The notes under the pieces are model-generated. The model had not been told where the DNA came from, searched no databases, and was given only the letters and a program-made list of their open reading frames with translations. DNA of 53,660 nucleotides. Origin: Opitutales bacterium. Its GTDB lineage: Bacteria > Verrucomicrobiota > Verrucomicrobiia > Opitutales > UBA2987. Shown piece by piece: positions 43,221 through 51,495 of the stretch. The DNA lies in the NCBI GenBank assembly GCA_021772535.1, contig JAJFLV010000249.1, forward strand, positions 1 to 53,660, in the 5' to 3' direction. A program made the position numbers and the translations under genes. How positions within the stretch are numbered: position 1 is the stretch's first letter; every line of letters starts with the position of its first letter.

Positions 43221-46076
43221 CTACTCCGAAATAATGGCGTTCCGTTGAAATAGGCCTATGATCGGCTTGGGGGTGATGGCGGCGGCCCGGGCATTTTCGG
43301 GGATAAGGAGTTGTTTGGCCAAGGCATTGACCAATTGGATCGTTTCCGGGGTGAATTGGTATTCCTTGAGAGTGATGGCGTTCTGAACCGAATCCGGTTG
43401 TTCCTGTGCTCGTTTGAGAACGGTATCGAGAAGGAATTGATTGGAGCGCATGGCATGTCGCAACTTGAACTTGAGCGGTCCCGTGAATTCATCTCCCTCC
43501 TCGTCGCTGATTCCATTTTTTCCGATATTTTCCGAGATGGCCAGCATGGCCCTGGCGATGGAGGACGCCTCATCGGGGGCACAATCGACTTTCGCCTCGA
43601 GAAAGGCATACTCTGGATATTCGACAAAATGTTCAAACTTAGCCTGCGGGCTATAACTGACGCCCAGGTCCTCCCGTAATCGCTCCCATAATCGGCGCTC
43701 GATGACGGTGCTGAGCACTTCCAATGCGATGCGGTCCTCAATAGTCAGGCGTTTAAAAACCGGCCAGAATCCGACCACCATGGCCAGGTGCTCCTCGCCC
43801 ACGAACTCCAAGGGGTGAAAACCGGGCGGCGCCTTTATTTTGACCGGTTTAAGCGAGACCGCATTCAGCTTCACATCCCGCCGATCGGCCAGGGAACCCA
43901 GCGTTCGCGAAACACTTTCAATTATTGTGGGTTTATCCACATCGCCCACAATGCTGACTTCCATGGCGCCATTAGCCAAAGCATCCTGCATCCAATCCCG
44001 AACGCTCGTAATGCCCAGTGCCGCGTAATCATTGTAGGTTCCCCAGGCGAACCGTCCGTCGTCCTTGTAGAGATAATCCTCAAAGGCCCGGTAACCTTCA
44101 CTAATACCCATGCTGGACGATTGCCGTGATATGGCGGATACGATCCGTGCGCTCTGGAAACTGGAACGGTGGATTCGCGGACGATGCAGAAGCTCCGTTA
44201 CGACGCCCAAAAAGAAATCGAGATCCTCGCTCCCGAATTCTCCACGAAAACTGAATGCGTCATGATCCCCAAGGTCGAAACTGAACCGGATATTGGGGGA
44301 TTTTAGAAAAGAAATTATCTGGTTGGCCTCATAGCGGCTGGTCCCGCTTTGCAAAAATGCCTGCAGCGCAAATTCCCGCAAGCCGGGCTTGTTTTCATTC
44401 AGGTCGAAAAGCCCGCCGCCGACCCGCACGAAGGCGGTGACTATACCGGGTTGATGTTGGGATTCGATGAAGTTCAGCCGGACATTATTTGAAAACTTCA
44501 TCAGGTGCGCTCCGAATTCGGGAACCTCTTTCGATTCGACCACCTTCCCCTTGGTTCCCCAATTCGTCGGCTTGAACTCGCTTTCCGACTGGTAGAGGAA
44601 CTGGTTCACCAGCGCTCTCTCGGTGCGGCCCTTGGCCACTTCTTTCTTTATATTGCTGGCTTTCCCCTCCGCCGGAATTGCCCCTGACAAATGAAACGAC
44701 ATGTGTTCGAAATCCCAGCATTCCTTGAAGGAACGCTGCACCGTTTTAGGGTTCATTTGCTTTAAGAACTCCTCGTTCCAGGCCAGTTCCTGTTTTGCGC
44801 CCACGTAAACCTTGTCCTCATAAATTGATTTGGCGATGTTCTCGCCAATTATGGCAGGATCCATTTTCGGGGCGTAGGTGCGCATCTTCTGGATTTTGAA
44901 GTTCTCCCGCTCCCGCAGCCAATCAATCTCTTTGGCGGAAAACCCTTTTTCCAGACTTACGCGAATCGCCCGATCCACTGCCTGCACACCCTCCACCCAT
45001 TGACTGCCGCTGGTTTCAATGGAGGCCATGGCAGCGTCATTGCCAAAAAAGCGCGCGTATTCGGTCATTCCCCCCGATGAAAAGGGGATCGTTTTACGCA
45101 TCCGCTGTTGCAGCAGGGCCATGGCAAAGGAACGGTTAAATTTTTCTTCGCGCGTTTCCAGGGAATCGGCCTCCGGGCGCGAGAAAATAATCGAGGCGGC
45201 CTCGATTTTGGTCGAATTGATATCGGAAATCCGGTAGCTGGAGGCCCGCAAGGAGCGGGGCCGTTGCAGTTTGCCGATGTTTCGCTCCGGCAGAGGCGTT
45301 CCCGGCGCTTTCATATCACCAAAGAACTCCTCCACCCAGCCGGCCAGTTTTTGCGAACGGATATCGCCCACCCCCACCAATACCATGAGGTCGGGCCGGT
45401 ACCATTTGCGGTAAAAATTCACAAACTGCTCCCTGCTCAGGTTCCTGATTCTCTCGGTCGTGCCGATCGGCATCCGCTCGGTGAAAGTCAGACCATCGAA
45501 AAACAGCTTGAAGGAATCGACTTTTGCCCTGAAAGCCAGGCCGTCCCGGCTTCGCATTTCGCTCAAAATCACCTTGCGCTCCATATCGATTTCCCGTTCC
45601 GGGAAAAGTATCCCATCGCCGATATCACGCAAAAACAACAGGCCATTTTTCAACAATTTCTCCTCATTCTCCCAGAAATCGAGGCTGTAGAGTGTGTAAT
45701 CAAAAGCCGTCACGGCATTGAGGTCCTTGCCGTACTCCATTCCCAATTGCTGAAAAAACGAAGCCAGTTCGCCCGGTTTGAAATTCCGCGTGCCGTTGAA
45801 AGCCATATGCTCGATAAAGTGGGCGATTCCCAACTCCTCCTCGGTCTCCTCGATGGACCCAACCAGCGTCAGCAGCTTGAAGCTGACCTTCCCCTCAACC
45901 CCCGGGTGGTCCATCAAGGCATAGCGGAAACCATTAGGCAGCTTGCCCCAAAGCACCTCCGCATCCTCCTTCAGCCGGCTCCGCTCATGCGCCCAGGAAA
46001 GCTCCCAGCCCTGTCCCCAGGCCAATTTTGGCCCGCCCAAAGCAAAAAAGAGAAACGTTAAAATGAAAAACCTCAT
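43221..46076 (-). CDS. Secreted M16-family zinc metalloprotease (pitrilysin/PqqL-like)
   Basis: Encodes 951 residues from the ATG at 46076, chosen because it directly starts a signal peptide (MRFFILTFLFFALGGPKLAWG). The frame continues 8 residues upstream. The inverted zinc motif HxxEH is present (GIAHFIEHMAFNGTRNF), with the downstream Glu in ERKVILSEMRSRDG. A second, inactive M16 domain makes up the C-terminal half, giving the two-domain clamshell. The length fits PqqL-like periplasmic proteases that degrade small unfolded peptides. A 317-residue antisense frame inside it is a shadow. It lies upstream of the sialidase gene on the same strand, with a 36-base gap. Confidence 0.92.
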   Translation of the reverse strand: MRFFILTFLFFALGGPKLAWGQGWELSWAHERSRLKEDAEVLWGKLPNGFRYALMDHPGVEGKVSFKLLTLVGSIEETEEELGIAHFIEHMAFNGTRNFKPGELASFFQQLGMEYGKDLNAVTAFDYTLYSLDFWENEEKLLKNGLLFLRDIGDGILFPEREIDMERKVILSEMRSRDGLAFRAKVDSFKLFFDGLTFTERMPIGTTERIRNLSREQFVNFYRKWYRPDLMVLVGVGDIRSQKLAGWVEEFFGDMKAPGTPLPERNIGKLQRPRSLRASSYRISDINSTKIEAASIIFSRPEADSLETREEKFNRSFAMALLQQRMRKTIPFSSGGMTEYARFFGNDAAMASIETSGSQWVEGVQAVDRAIRVSLEKGFSAKEIDWLRERENFKIQKMRTYAPKMDPAIIGENIAKSIYEDKVYVGAKQELAWNEEFLKQMNPKTVQRSFKECWDFEHMSFHLSGAIPAEGKASNIKKEVAKGRTERALVNQFLYQSESEFKPTNWGTKGKVVESKEVPEFGAHLMKFSNNVRLNFIESQHQPGIVTAFVRVGGGLFDLNENKPGLREFALQAFLQSGTSRYEANQIISFLKSPNIRFSFDLGDHDAFSFRGEFGSEDLDFFLGVVTELLHRPRIHRSSFQSARIVSAISRQSSSMGISEGYRAFEDYLYKDDGRFAWGTYNDYAALGITSVRDWMQDALANGAMEVSIVGDVDKPTIIESVSRTLGSLADRRDVKLNAVSLKPVKIKAPPGFHPLEFVGEEHLAMVVGFWPVFKRLTIEDRIALEVLSTVIERRLWERLREDLGVSYSPQAKFEHFVEYPEYAFLEAKVDCAPDEASSIARAMLAISENIGKNGISDEEGDEFTGPLKFKLRHAMRSNQFLLDTVLKRAQEQPDSVQNAITLKEYQFTPETIQLVNALAKQLLIPENARAAAITPKPIIGLFQRNAIISE

Positions 46077-46162
46077 CGTTTTGTTAAAAAATTCATCCAA
46101 AAATATTTAAATTCCACACTGCAAAGCCAACATTATACCATATCGCCAGAACCCCTGCAATG

Positions 46163-46190
46163 GTTACGTTGGCTGCGTTGGATGCGTTGG
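46163..46190. repeat. Short tandem repeat of a 9-base unit
   Basis: Nearly three head-to-tail copies of a TGCGTTGGA-like unit (ACGTTGGC, TGCGTTGGA, TGCGTTGGA) lie 87 bases upstream of the M16 protease start. They sit in a non-coding stretch followed by A-rich runs. Repeats of this type can be slippage products, and a regulatory role is not shown. Confidence 0.5.
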
Positions 46191-46315
46191 ATCAAATCAC
46201 AAAAAAAACCAAAAAAAATCAAAATTCTCTAAAAATCACCCTGCTGGTCCCGCTTAAACCCCTTTTTGACCCACAAACCCGGGTGAACGTTCCGCGCCAA
46301 TCCCGGCAGGCATGT

Positions 46316-46609
46316 TCAATTGCCACTCTTGCAACCATCTTGGCGACCACGGCAGCTCCTTGCATCCTCGCCCGCCAGAATGGCTTCCAGGTCGATACCC
46401 GAAAACGTATATTTCTTTTTTCCTCTCTTCCCTCCGATAAGCGGAAGTTCGACCCTCGAGGGTGGGGCGGAAGACCCCCTGCTACCTATCCGTTCCAATT
46501 CACGAATAATGGCCCGCTCAATAAAATTCTTCAAAGACTCCCCATGCTCCGCTGCCACCGATTTAGCCCGGTGCATCAAGGCATCCTCCACATTAATAGT
46601 TTTGCGCAT
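46316..46609 (-). CDS. Orphan VapB-like ribbon-helix-helix antitoxin
   Basis: Encodes 97 residues from the ATG at 46609. The N-terminal MRKTINVEDALMHRAKSVAA and ESLKNFIERAIIREL form a ribbon-helix-helix/CopG-type DNA-binding module of VapB-like antitoxins. The C-terminal YTFSGIDLEAILAGEDA resembles the toxin-contacting tail of these proteins. No PIN-domain toxin follows: the 200 bases downstream (toward 46100) contain only a short frame with no PIN acidic motif. It may be a relic of a VapBC module or a free regulator. The last residues (RSCRGRQDGCKSGN) look like frame run-on. Confidence 0.65.
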   Translation of the reverse strand: MRKTINVEDALMHRAKSVAAEHGESLKNFIERAIIRELERIGSRGSSAPPSRVELPLIGGKRGKKKYTFSGIDLEAILAGEDARSCRGRQDGCKSGN

Positions 46610-46784
46610 ATAGTATAAAAACATCCAAGAGCAATTTTGCCAAGAACTACAGATGCCAAAATCTAATTATTTGTGGTCTCATGGTATCAAATTCCGACTC
46701 ATCAACCCTTTGAATAAGTTTTTAATTTTCCGAAAATCTGTAAATTGACTATGGGAGGTTTATTTGCTATCTCTCCTTTAAATC

Positions 46785-48068
46785 ATGCCGACAACCATTT
46801 TCTATTCTTGGCAAAGCGATCTGCCGAATAAAACAAATAGGGGATTCTTGGAAAAGGTCCTTCAATCGGCTATAAATAAACTTTCAGCGGAAATGGCTTT
46901 GGTAGAATCCGAGAGGGATAACCAATTTCTTTTAGACAAGGATACTCAAGGTGTTCCTGGAATGCCGCCAATCAGCGAGGTAATATTCGATAAGATTACA
47001 AATTGTGGAATATTTGTTCCAGATCTTTCATTTGTGGGTTCAACTCAAAAAGGGCGAGCCCTTCCAAATCCCAATGTTCTCATCGAATACGGCTGGGCTC
47101 TAAATTCCTTAGGCTATCAAAGAATCGTGCCAGTTTTGAATTCGGCATTTGGAGACCCCAGCGAGAAAGAATTGCCTTTTGATATGCGTCATCTCAGACG
47201 CCCATTAACTTATAAATTGTCGAAATCTTCTACCCCAAAACAAAAAAGTGCAGAGAAAATAAAATTAGAAAAGGATTTCGTCCGGGCATTTCAATTAATT
47301 CTAAAAAGTGGGGTGATCAAAAAAAAAGAACCCGAAAGTCTTGAACAGTTTATAGAAACGCAATCGACGACCGACCCTTCAACTTTTTTCGAAACAGGTG
47401 AGAAAATTGGATCAGTCGGTAGAATTTACCAAGGAGATACCCAACTCACATTGCCGGACAATGAACATCTATTCTTACGAATAATCCCGACTCAACCTGT
47501 ACCTGAATTTCCTACAAGCAAAGCGGCTTTGGATATCATGCGTTCAAGTGAAATACGACCATTTGGGATCGATATTTCCGGATGGAATAGCGGTCGAAAT
47601 AAATTCGGAGCAATAGCCGTGGAGAATGTAAATGAAAAAGTTCTGGCGTTTACACAGTTATTTAAAAACCATGAAATCTGGGGAATTGACACTCAAACAA
47701 TTGATAAAGAAAGCAATATGGATTGGTTTAAGACACCTTTCGGATATTTCCCTAGTTCCAACTTGGAGAAATCTTTTTTAATTACGTTAGAATCATATCT
47801 TGAATTCTGTAACAAAATAATAAAGTTACCTCTTCCCTTAAAAGTTATTGCAGGAGCCACGAATGTTGGTGAATTTAAGATTTATGTACCAGAGTGGACA
47901 GATTATGGGCCACTCGGAAGATTCGTCGGAGAAGTTTTTGAACAGCACATTATTTACGACGGACAGATAGATAATTATGAGGACAAACCCGAGACGATTC
48001 TTCGGCCGTTTTTTGAAAAAATTTGGGAGGAGGCTGGATTTGAACGTCCAGATAAAGATCGCCTTTAA
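46785..48068 (+). CDS. TIR-like domain protein, candidate defence effector
   Basis: Encodes 427 residues. The N-terminal 170 residues start IFYSWQSDLPNKTNRGFLE and carry ISEVIFDKITNCGIFVPDLSFV and NPNVLIEYGWALNSLGYQRIV, the layout of the YSWQSD-type TIR-like/nucleotide-binding domain often found in bacterial anti-phage and stress systems. The C-terminal 220 residues (FLRIIPTQPVPEFPTS, AFTQLFKNHEIWGID) are a domain I do not recognise, possibly a sensor. The gene is clearly more AT-rich than its neighbours, which suggests transfer. It stands alone, with no partner gene in the same direction. A defence role is inference. Confidence 0.68.
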   Translation: MPTTIFYSWQSDLPNKTNRGFLEKVLQSAINKLSAEMALVESERDNQFLLDKDTQGVPGMPPISEVIFDKITNCGIFVPDLSFVGSTQKGRALPNPNVLIEYGWALNSLGYQRIVPVLNSAFGDPSEKELPFDMRHLRRPLTYKLSKSSTPKQKSAEKIKLEKDFVRAFQLILKSGVIKKKEPESLEQFIETQSTTDPSTFFETGEKIGSVGRIYQGDTQLTLPDNEHLFLRIIPTQPVPEFPTSKAALDIMRSSEIRPFGIDISGWNSGRNKFGAIAVENVNEKVLAFTQLFKNHEIWGIDTQTIDKESNMDWFKTPFGYFPSSNLEKSFLITLESYLEFCNKIIKLPLPLKVIAGATNVGEFKIYVPEWTDYGPLGRFVGEVFEQHIIYDGQIDNYEDKPETILRPFFEKIWEEAGFERPDKDRL

Positions 48069-48152
48069 GAAATTTAAAGACCTAATTAAAAATTCCAATA
48101 ACAGTAGATCAAATGTTCAGGCATGTTAATCAATGCCACGAACAATCAATAT

Positions 48153-48217
48153 GCAAATAAAAAACACCGACCCGATCAGCCTCTCCGGCTGTGGAGGAGA
48201 AAAGGTTTGTCAGTGTT
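48153..48217 (-). terminator. Probable intrinsic terminator of the cyclase gene, with branched stem
   Basis: On the minus strand an AACACTGAC arm (48217-48209) pairs with GTCGGTGTT (48171-48163), one mismatch in nine. A perfect inner hairpin CAGCC-GGAGA-GGCTG lies at 48191-48177. After the outer stem comes a run of six T, an A and three T, the usual release signal. It lies 55 bases beyond the stop of the minus-strand cyclase gene. A short + strand frame crosses this region but is not supported. Confidence 0.5.
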
Positions 48218-48272
48218 ATTCTTATTCTGATCCCGGGTTTGAAAAAAATCCACTCTCGGTTTTGCTAGTAGT

Positions 48273-49223
48273 TTAACTGCCCCGCTTATGCTTCTTGTTT
48301 CGGTTGACCCCTTTTAAAATATAAATAACTCCGGCAACGAAAAACATCATATTGGTGGCAACGCTCCAGTCTGTGAACGCCGCACTGCAGATCAGGGCAA
48401 TACCTAACGCGATTCGTGCATTTCCAGGGCGCTTGCGGTGTTTCGCCCAAACCCGTCCCAAAACTTTGGCCGCTACAATAGCTCCAATCATCGGGAAAAC
48501 CCCTTCGGTATCTTCCAAAAAAACAGGACTCATCAAAAGAAATACCGCTATTCCCAGTTTGACCATATTTTTGGTCACCAGAAGCTCATCCACAATAGCA
48601 TACCGGACATGGGGCAGGGCGTCAGCAGCTTCCGCTTCAGCTTCATCGGGCGAATCCGGGTCAGAGCGCGAATAATCCGAGCCCAAATAGCTTTCCGGGG
48701 GCACCCGATAAAGCCGCAGCGGGTATTCGATGTTTTTAAGCTCCTTAATGCCCATATCCTCGAACTCACCCGGCAGCTTGTTGCGAACCTGCTGGAAGAC
48801 CGCTTCCGAAATACAAATCCCGCCCGGTTCGGCCATTGATTCGAGCCGCGCTGCGATATTCACCCCATCGCCAAAAATCTGGTATTCCTCCACTATAACA
48901 TCGCCCACATGCACCCCGATGCGCGTTTCGATCCGCTTGCTCCCCGGCTGGCCGCTGTTTTTCTGCGCTTGCTCCCTCTGAATGGCCTGGGCGCAGCGCA
49001 TGGCATTGACCACACTGTCGAACTCGCCGAAAACGGAATCACCCGCCGTATCGACAACCCGCCCCTCGTGGTTGTCCACGATCGACTTGGTGCGGGCGTG
49101 AAAATCGCGAATTCGAGCCGTCATACCCTCCTCGTCCGCCCCCATCATCCGGCTGAACCCCGAGACATCCGCCATCAAGATAGCCGTCAGTTTCCGTCTT
49201 TGCTTTGGAGGTTGTTCCGCCAT
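48273..49223 (-). CDS. Class III adenylate/guanylate cyclase with C-terminal membrane segment
   Basis: Encodes 316 residues. The N-terminal cyclase homology domain (residues about 10-175) has metal-binding Asp residues in ILMADVSGFSRMMGADE and DTAGDSVFGEFDS, the GVHVGDVIVEEYQIFGDGVNIAARLE block, and ISEAVFQQV. An acidic linker (180-205) is followed by three or four hydrophobic helices to the C-terminus. The product should make cAMP or cGMP. Placing the catalytic domain before the membrane segment is the reverse of the usual order, so it may be anchored rather than a receptor. Substrate specificity cannot be read reliably. Confidence 0.85.
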   Translation of the reverse strand: MAEQPPKQRRKLTAILMADVSGFSRMMGADEEGMTARIRDFHARTKSIVDNHEGRVVDTAGDSVFGEFDSVVNAMRCAQAIQREQAQKNSGQPGSKRIETRIGVHVGDVIVEEYQIFGDGVNIAARLESMAEPGGICISEAVFQQVRNKLPGEFEDMGIKELKNIEYPLRLYRVPPESYLGSDYSRSDPDSPDEAEAEAADALPHVRYAIVDELLVTKNMVKLGIAVFLLMSPVFLEDTEGVFPMIGAIVAAKVLGRVWAKHRKRPGNARIALGIALICSAAFTDWSVATNMMFFVAGVIYILKGVNRNKKHKRGS

Positions 49224-49401
49224 TTGGATAGAATCAGATTATTGAACCGGCATTTGTAAAGTCATTCCACTCACGGGACAACCGAAAATGTATTGGGCTC
49301 AAATTCGGAAAAACTTAGACGCCCGATTAAAGCCATGCGATTCAGGACATGCTTATTTTCGCAAATCAGCACACATGAATGGCTGGCATAATCCAGTTTT
49401 T

Positions 49402-49626
49402 CTAGGATTGCTCAAATAAAGTGGCCGCCAGTTTGGATTGGCGGATGATCGATTTAAGTGTGCCACGTCTTAGGGTGCGGTGTTGGGGTACGGGGACCGT
49501 GATTGTGCTAGCGGGGAGCTTCTTTTGCATTATAACGTGACTGCCCGACTGTCGCCTCTCAAAAAACCCGTTATCGGCTAAAATGCGGCAAATATCCTGG
49601 CCGGATAGGACACGGAGTTTACCCAA
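49402..49626 (-). CDS. hicA: HicA-family mRNA-interferase toxin
   Basis: Encodes 74 residues from a TTG at 49626, chosen because GGAGG lies 6 bases upstream and the TTG overlaps the hicB stop. The double-stranded-RNA-binding-like fold is seen in LRVLSGQDICRILADNGF, the catalytic His in QSGSHVIMQK, and VPVPQHRTLRRGTLKSIIRQ. HicA toxins cleave mRNA when freed from HicB. A longer frame upstream (to 49833) lies inside hicB and is a shadow. The TTG start implies low toxin expression. Confidence 0.85.
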   Translation of the reverse strand: MGKLRVLSGQDICRILADNGFFERRQSGSHVIMQKKLPASTITVPVPQHRTLRRGTLKSIIRQSKLAATLFEQS

Positions 49627-49846
49627 TTGAAACCTCCATTTTGGAGATATAGGTTTCGGGTTTGTATCGTTCCTTGATTTCGTTATCCGAGGCGGTCTGT
49701 AAAAACAATTCCAGTGCTTCAGCCAAGTTGCTGCGGGCTTCCTCAACGGTTTCGCCTTGGCTGGCAACATCGAATTCGGGGCAGAGCGAGACGAATCCAT
49801 CGTCTTCACGATAGATAAAGGCAGTATATTCACGGCTGGTTTTCAT
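49619..49846 (-). CDS. hicB: HicB-family antitoxin
   Basis: Encodes 75 residues from the ATG at 49846. The partially degraded RNase H-like fold of HicB is seen in YTAFIYREDDGFVSLCPEFDV and ASQGETVEEARSNLAEALELFLQTA. It lacks a separate DNA-binding domain at the C-terminus, as in short HicB versions. It precedes and overlaps hicA by 8 bases, which is the antitoxin-first order that some hicAB loci show. HicB neutralises HicA and usually autoregulates the operon. The frame is open to 49882, giving 12 extra residues. Confidence 0.85.
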   Translation of the reverse strand: MKTSREYTAFIYREDDGFVSLCPEFDVASQGETVEEARSNLAEALELFLQTASDNEIKERYKPETYISKMEVSIG

Positions 49847-49948
49847 AAAGAGGCATCGTAAACGTTTATGTTCAATTGGCAAGCTGGCAGAAAATGTGGT
49901 GGTTTGTTTATCTTGTCATAGGTAGGCGTTCTGTTTTTGTTGAGGGAA

Positions 49949-51472
49949 ATGGCTGCTAAAAAACAGGAAAACGCTATTTCGCCCACTCGGACCGAGGGTT
50001 ACCCAGAGTGGTATCAGCAGGTGATTCGGGCCGCCGACCTGGCGGAGAATTCGCCGGTGCGCGGGTGCATGGTGATCAAGCCCTGGGGTTACCAGCTCTG
50101 GGAAAACATGCAGCGGGAGCTGGATCTCATGTTCAAGGAAACCGGCCACCGCAACGCCTATTTCCCCATTTTCATCCCCAAGAGTTTCCTCGAAAAAGAG
50201 GCCAAACATGTCGAGGGATTCGCCAAGGAATGCGCCGTGGTGACCCACTCCAGGCTGGAGGTCGGACCCGACGGCACCCTCGTTCCGGCCTCGCCGCTGG
50301 AGGAGCCTCTCATCGTTCGTCCGACCTCGGAAACGATTATCGGAGAAATGTTTTCGCGCTGGGTGCAGAGCTATCGGGATCTGCCCCTGCTCATTAACCA
50401 ATGGTGCAATGTAGTGCGTTGGGAAATGCGCACCCGTCTTTTCCTCCGCACGACCGAATTTCTCTGGCAGGAGGGCCATACCGTCCATGCCACCGCCGAG
50501 GAAGCGCTCGAAGAAACCCGGCAAATGCTCCGGATTTATGCGGAATTCAGTGAGAAATATATGGCCATGCCAGTCATCCAGGGAGAAAAGACCGAGGGGG
50601 AAAAATTTCCCGGAGCGGAGACCACGTTTTCCATCGAGGCCATGATGCAGGACCGCAAGGCCCTGCAGGCGGGAACCTCTCATTTCCTGGGGCAAAATTT
50701 CGCCAAGGGCAGCGATATCACTTTCCTCAATGAAAAGGGCGAAAGCGTCTATGCCTGGACGACTTCCTGGGGTGTATCCACCCGCCTTATCGGGGGCCTC
50801 ATTATGACCCATAGCGACGATGACGGATTTATCGTGCCGCCGCGAATTGCCCCCGCCCAGGTGGTTATTCTGCCCATCACACCGAAGGAAGAAACCAGGG
50901 CCGAGGTGCTTGCCTATTGCGAAAATTTACGGAAGGAATTGCACACCACTTTTTGGCACGGCAGACCCCTGGATGTCGAGTTCGACGACCGGGATTTGCG
51001 CGGTGGAGAAAAGTTGTGGTACTGGATTAAAAAAGGAATCCCCTTGCGTCTGGAAGTGGGGCCAAGGGATGTTGCCGCCAATTCGGTTTCCCTCGGGCGG
51101 CGCGACCGGGGGCCGCGTGAACGGGTCAACCTGAAACGCAGTGAATTTGTGGCAACGATTGGCGGAATCCTCGACGATATCCAAAGCGGCTTGTTTGATC
51201 GTGCGCTTAACTTCCGCGACCAGCATACCGTAAAGATTGATTCGAAGGAGGAATTCTACGACTTCTTCACCCCGGAAAATAGCCAAAAGCCGGAAATCCA
51301 CGGAGGTTTCGCATTGACGCACTGGAATGGCTCTGCCGAAGTCGAGGAGCAGATATCGAAAGACCTTAAAGTAACCATCCGGTGCTTGCCTTTGGAGGAA
51401 GGGGAAGCGGGAACCTGTCCTTTTACCGGCCAGAAAAGCCCGCGCCGCGTCCTTTTCGCCAAGGCCTATTAA
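49949..51472 (+). CDS. proS: Prolyl-tRNA synthetase ProS, eukaryote/archaeal-like type
   Basis: Encodes 507 residues from the ATG at 49949. A TTG in frame 12 bases earlier (49937) is the longer option. The class II synthetase motifs are VIKPWGYQLWENMQRELD near the N-terminus (motif 1 region), LIVRPTSETIIGEMFSRWV, WEMRTRLFLRTTEFLWQEGH (motif 2), and SWGVSTRLIGGLIMTHSDDDG (motif 3). The anticodon-binding domain starts near PAQVVILPI, and a C-terminal zinc-binding-like extension ends in KAY. There is no bacterial-type editing insertion, so this is the ProS type 3 lineage, found in many bacteria by old transfer. Confidence 0.95.
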   Translation: MAAKKQENAISPTRTEGYPEWYQQVIRAADLAENSPVRGCMVIKPWGYQLWENMQRELDLMFKETGHRNAYFPIFIPKSFLEKEAKHVEGFAKECAVVTHSRLEVGPDGTLVPASPLEEPLIVRPTSETIIGEMFSRWVQSYRDLPLLINQWCNVVRWEMRTRLFLRTTEFLWQEGHTVHATAEEALEETRQMLRIYAEFSEKYMAMPVIQGEKTEGEKFPGAETTFSIEAMMQDRKALQAGTSHFLGQNFAKGSDITFLNEKGESVYAWTTSWGVSTRLIGGLIMTHSDDDGFIVPPRIAPAQVVILPITPKEETRAEVLAYCENLRKELHTTFWHGRPLDVEFDDRDLRGGEKLWYWIKKGIPLRLEVGPRDVAANSVSLGRRDRGPRERVNLKRSEFVATIGGILDDIQSGLFDRALNFRDQHTVKIDSKEEFYDFFTPENSQKPEIHGGFALTHWNGSAEVEEQISKDLKVTIRCLPLEEGEAGTCPFTGQKSPRRVLFAKAY

Positions 51473-51495
51473 CCGATCTAATATTCATTGGATTA

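Noticed and set aside
45108-46061. A 317-codon antisense frame inside the M16 protease gene
   Set aside because: The opposite strand encodes a full, motif-complete M16 protease; the antisense product has no family features.
46150-46210. CRISPR-like repetition
   Set aside because: Only three imperfect 9-base units without spacers, which is a simple tandem repeat.
48133-48276. A 47-codon frame with several Cys between the TIR-like and cyclase genes
   Set aside because: No ribosome-binding site; it crosses the likely terminator and the end of the cyclase gene.
49916-50812. A 298-codon antisense frame inside proS
   Set aside because: It mirrors the proS coding frame; all synthetase motifs are on the + strand.
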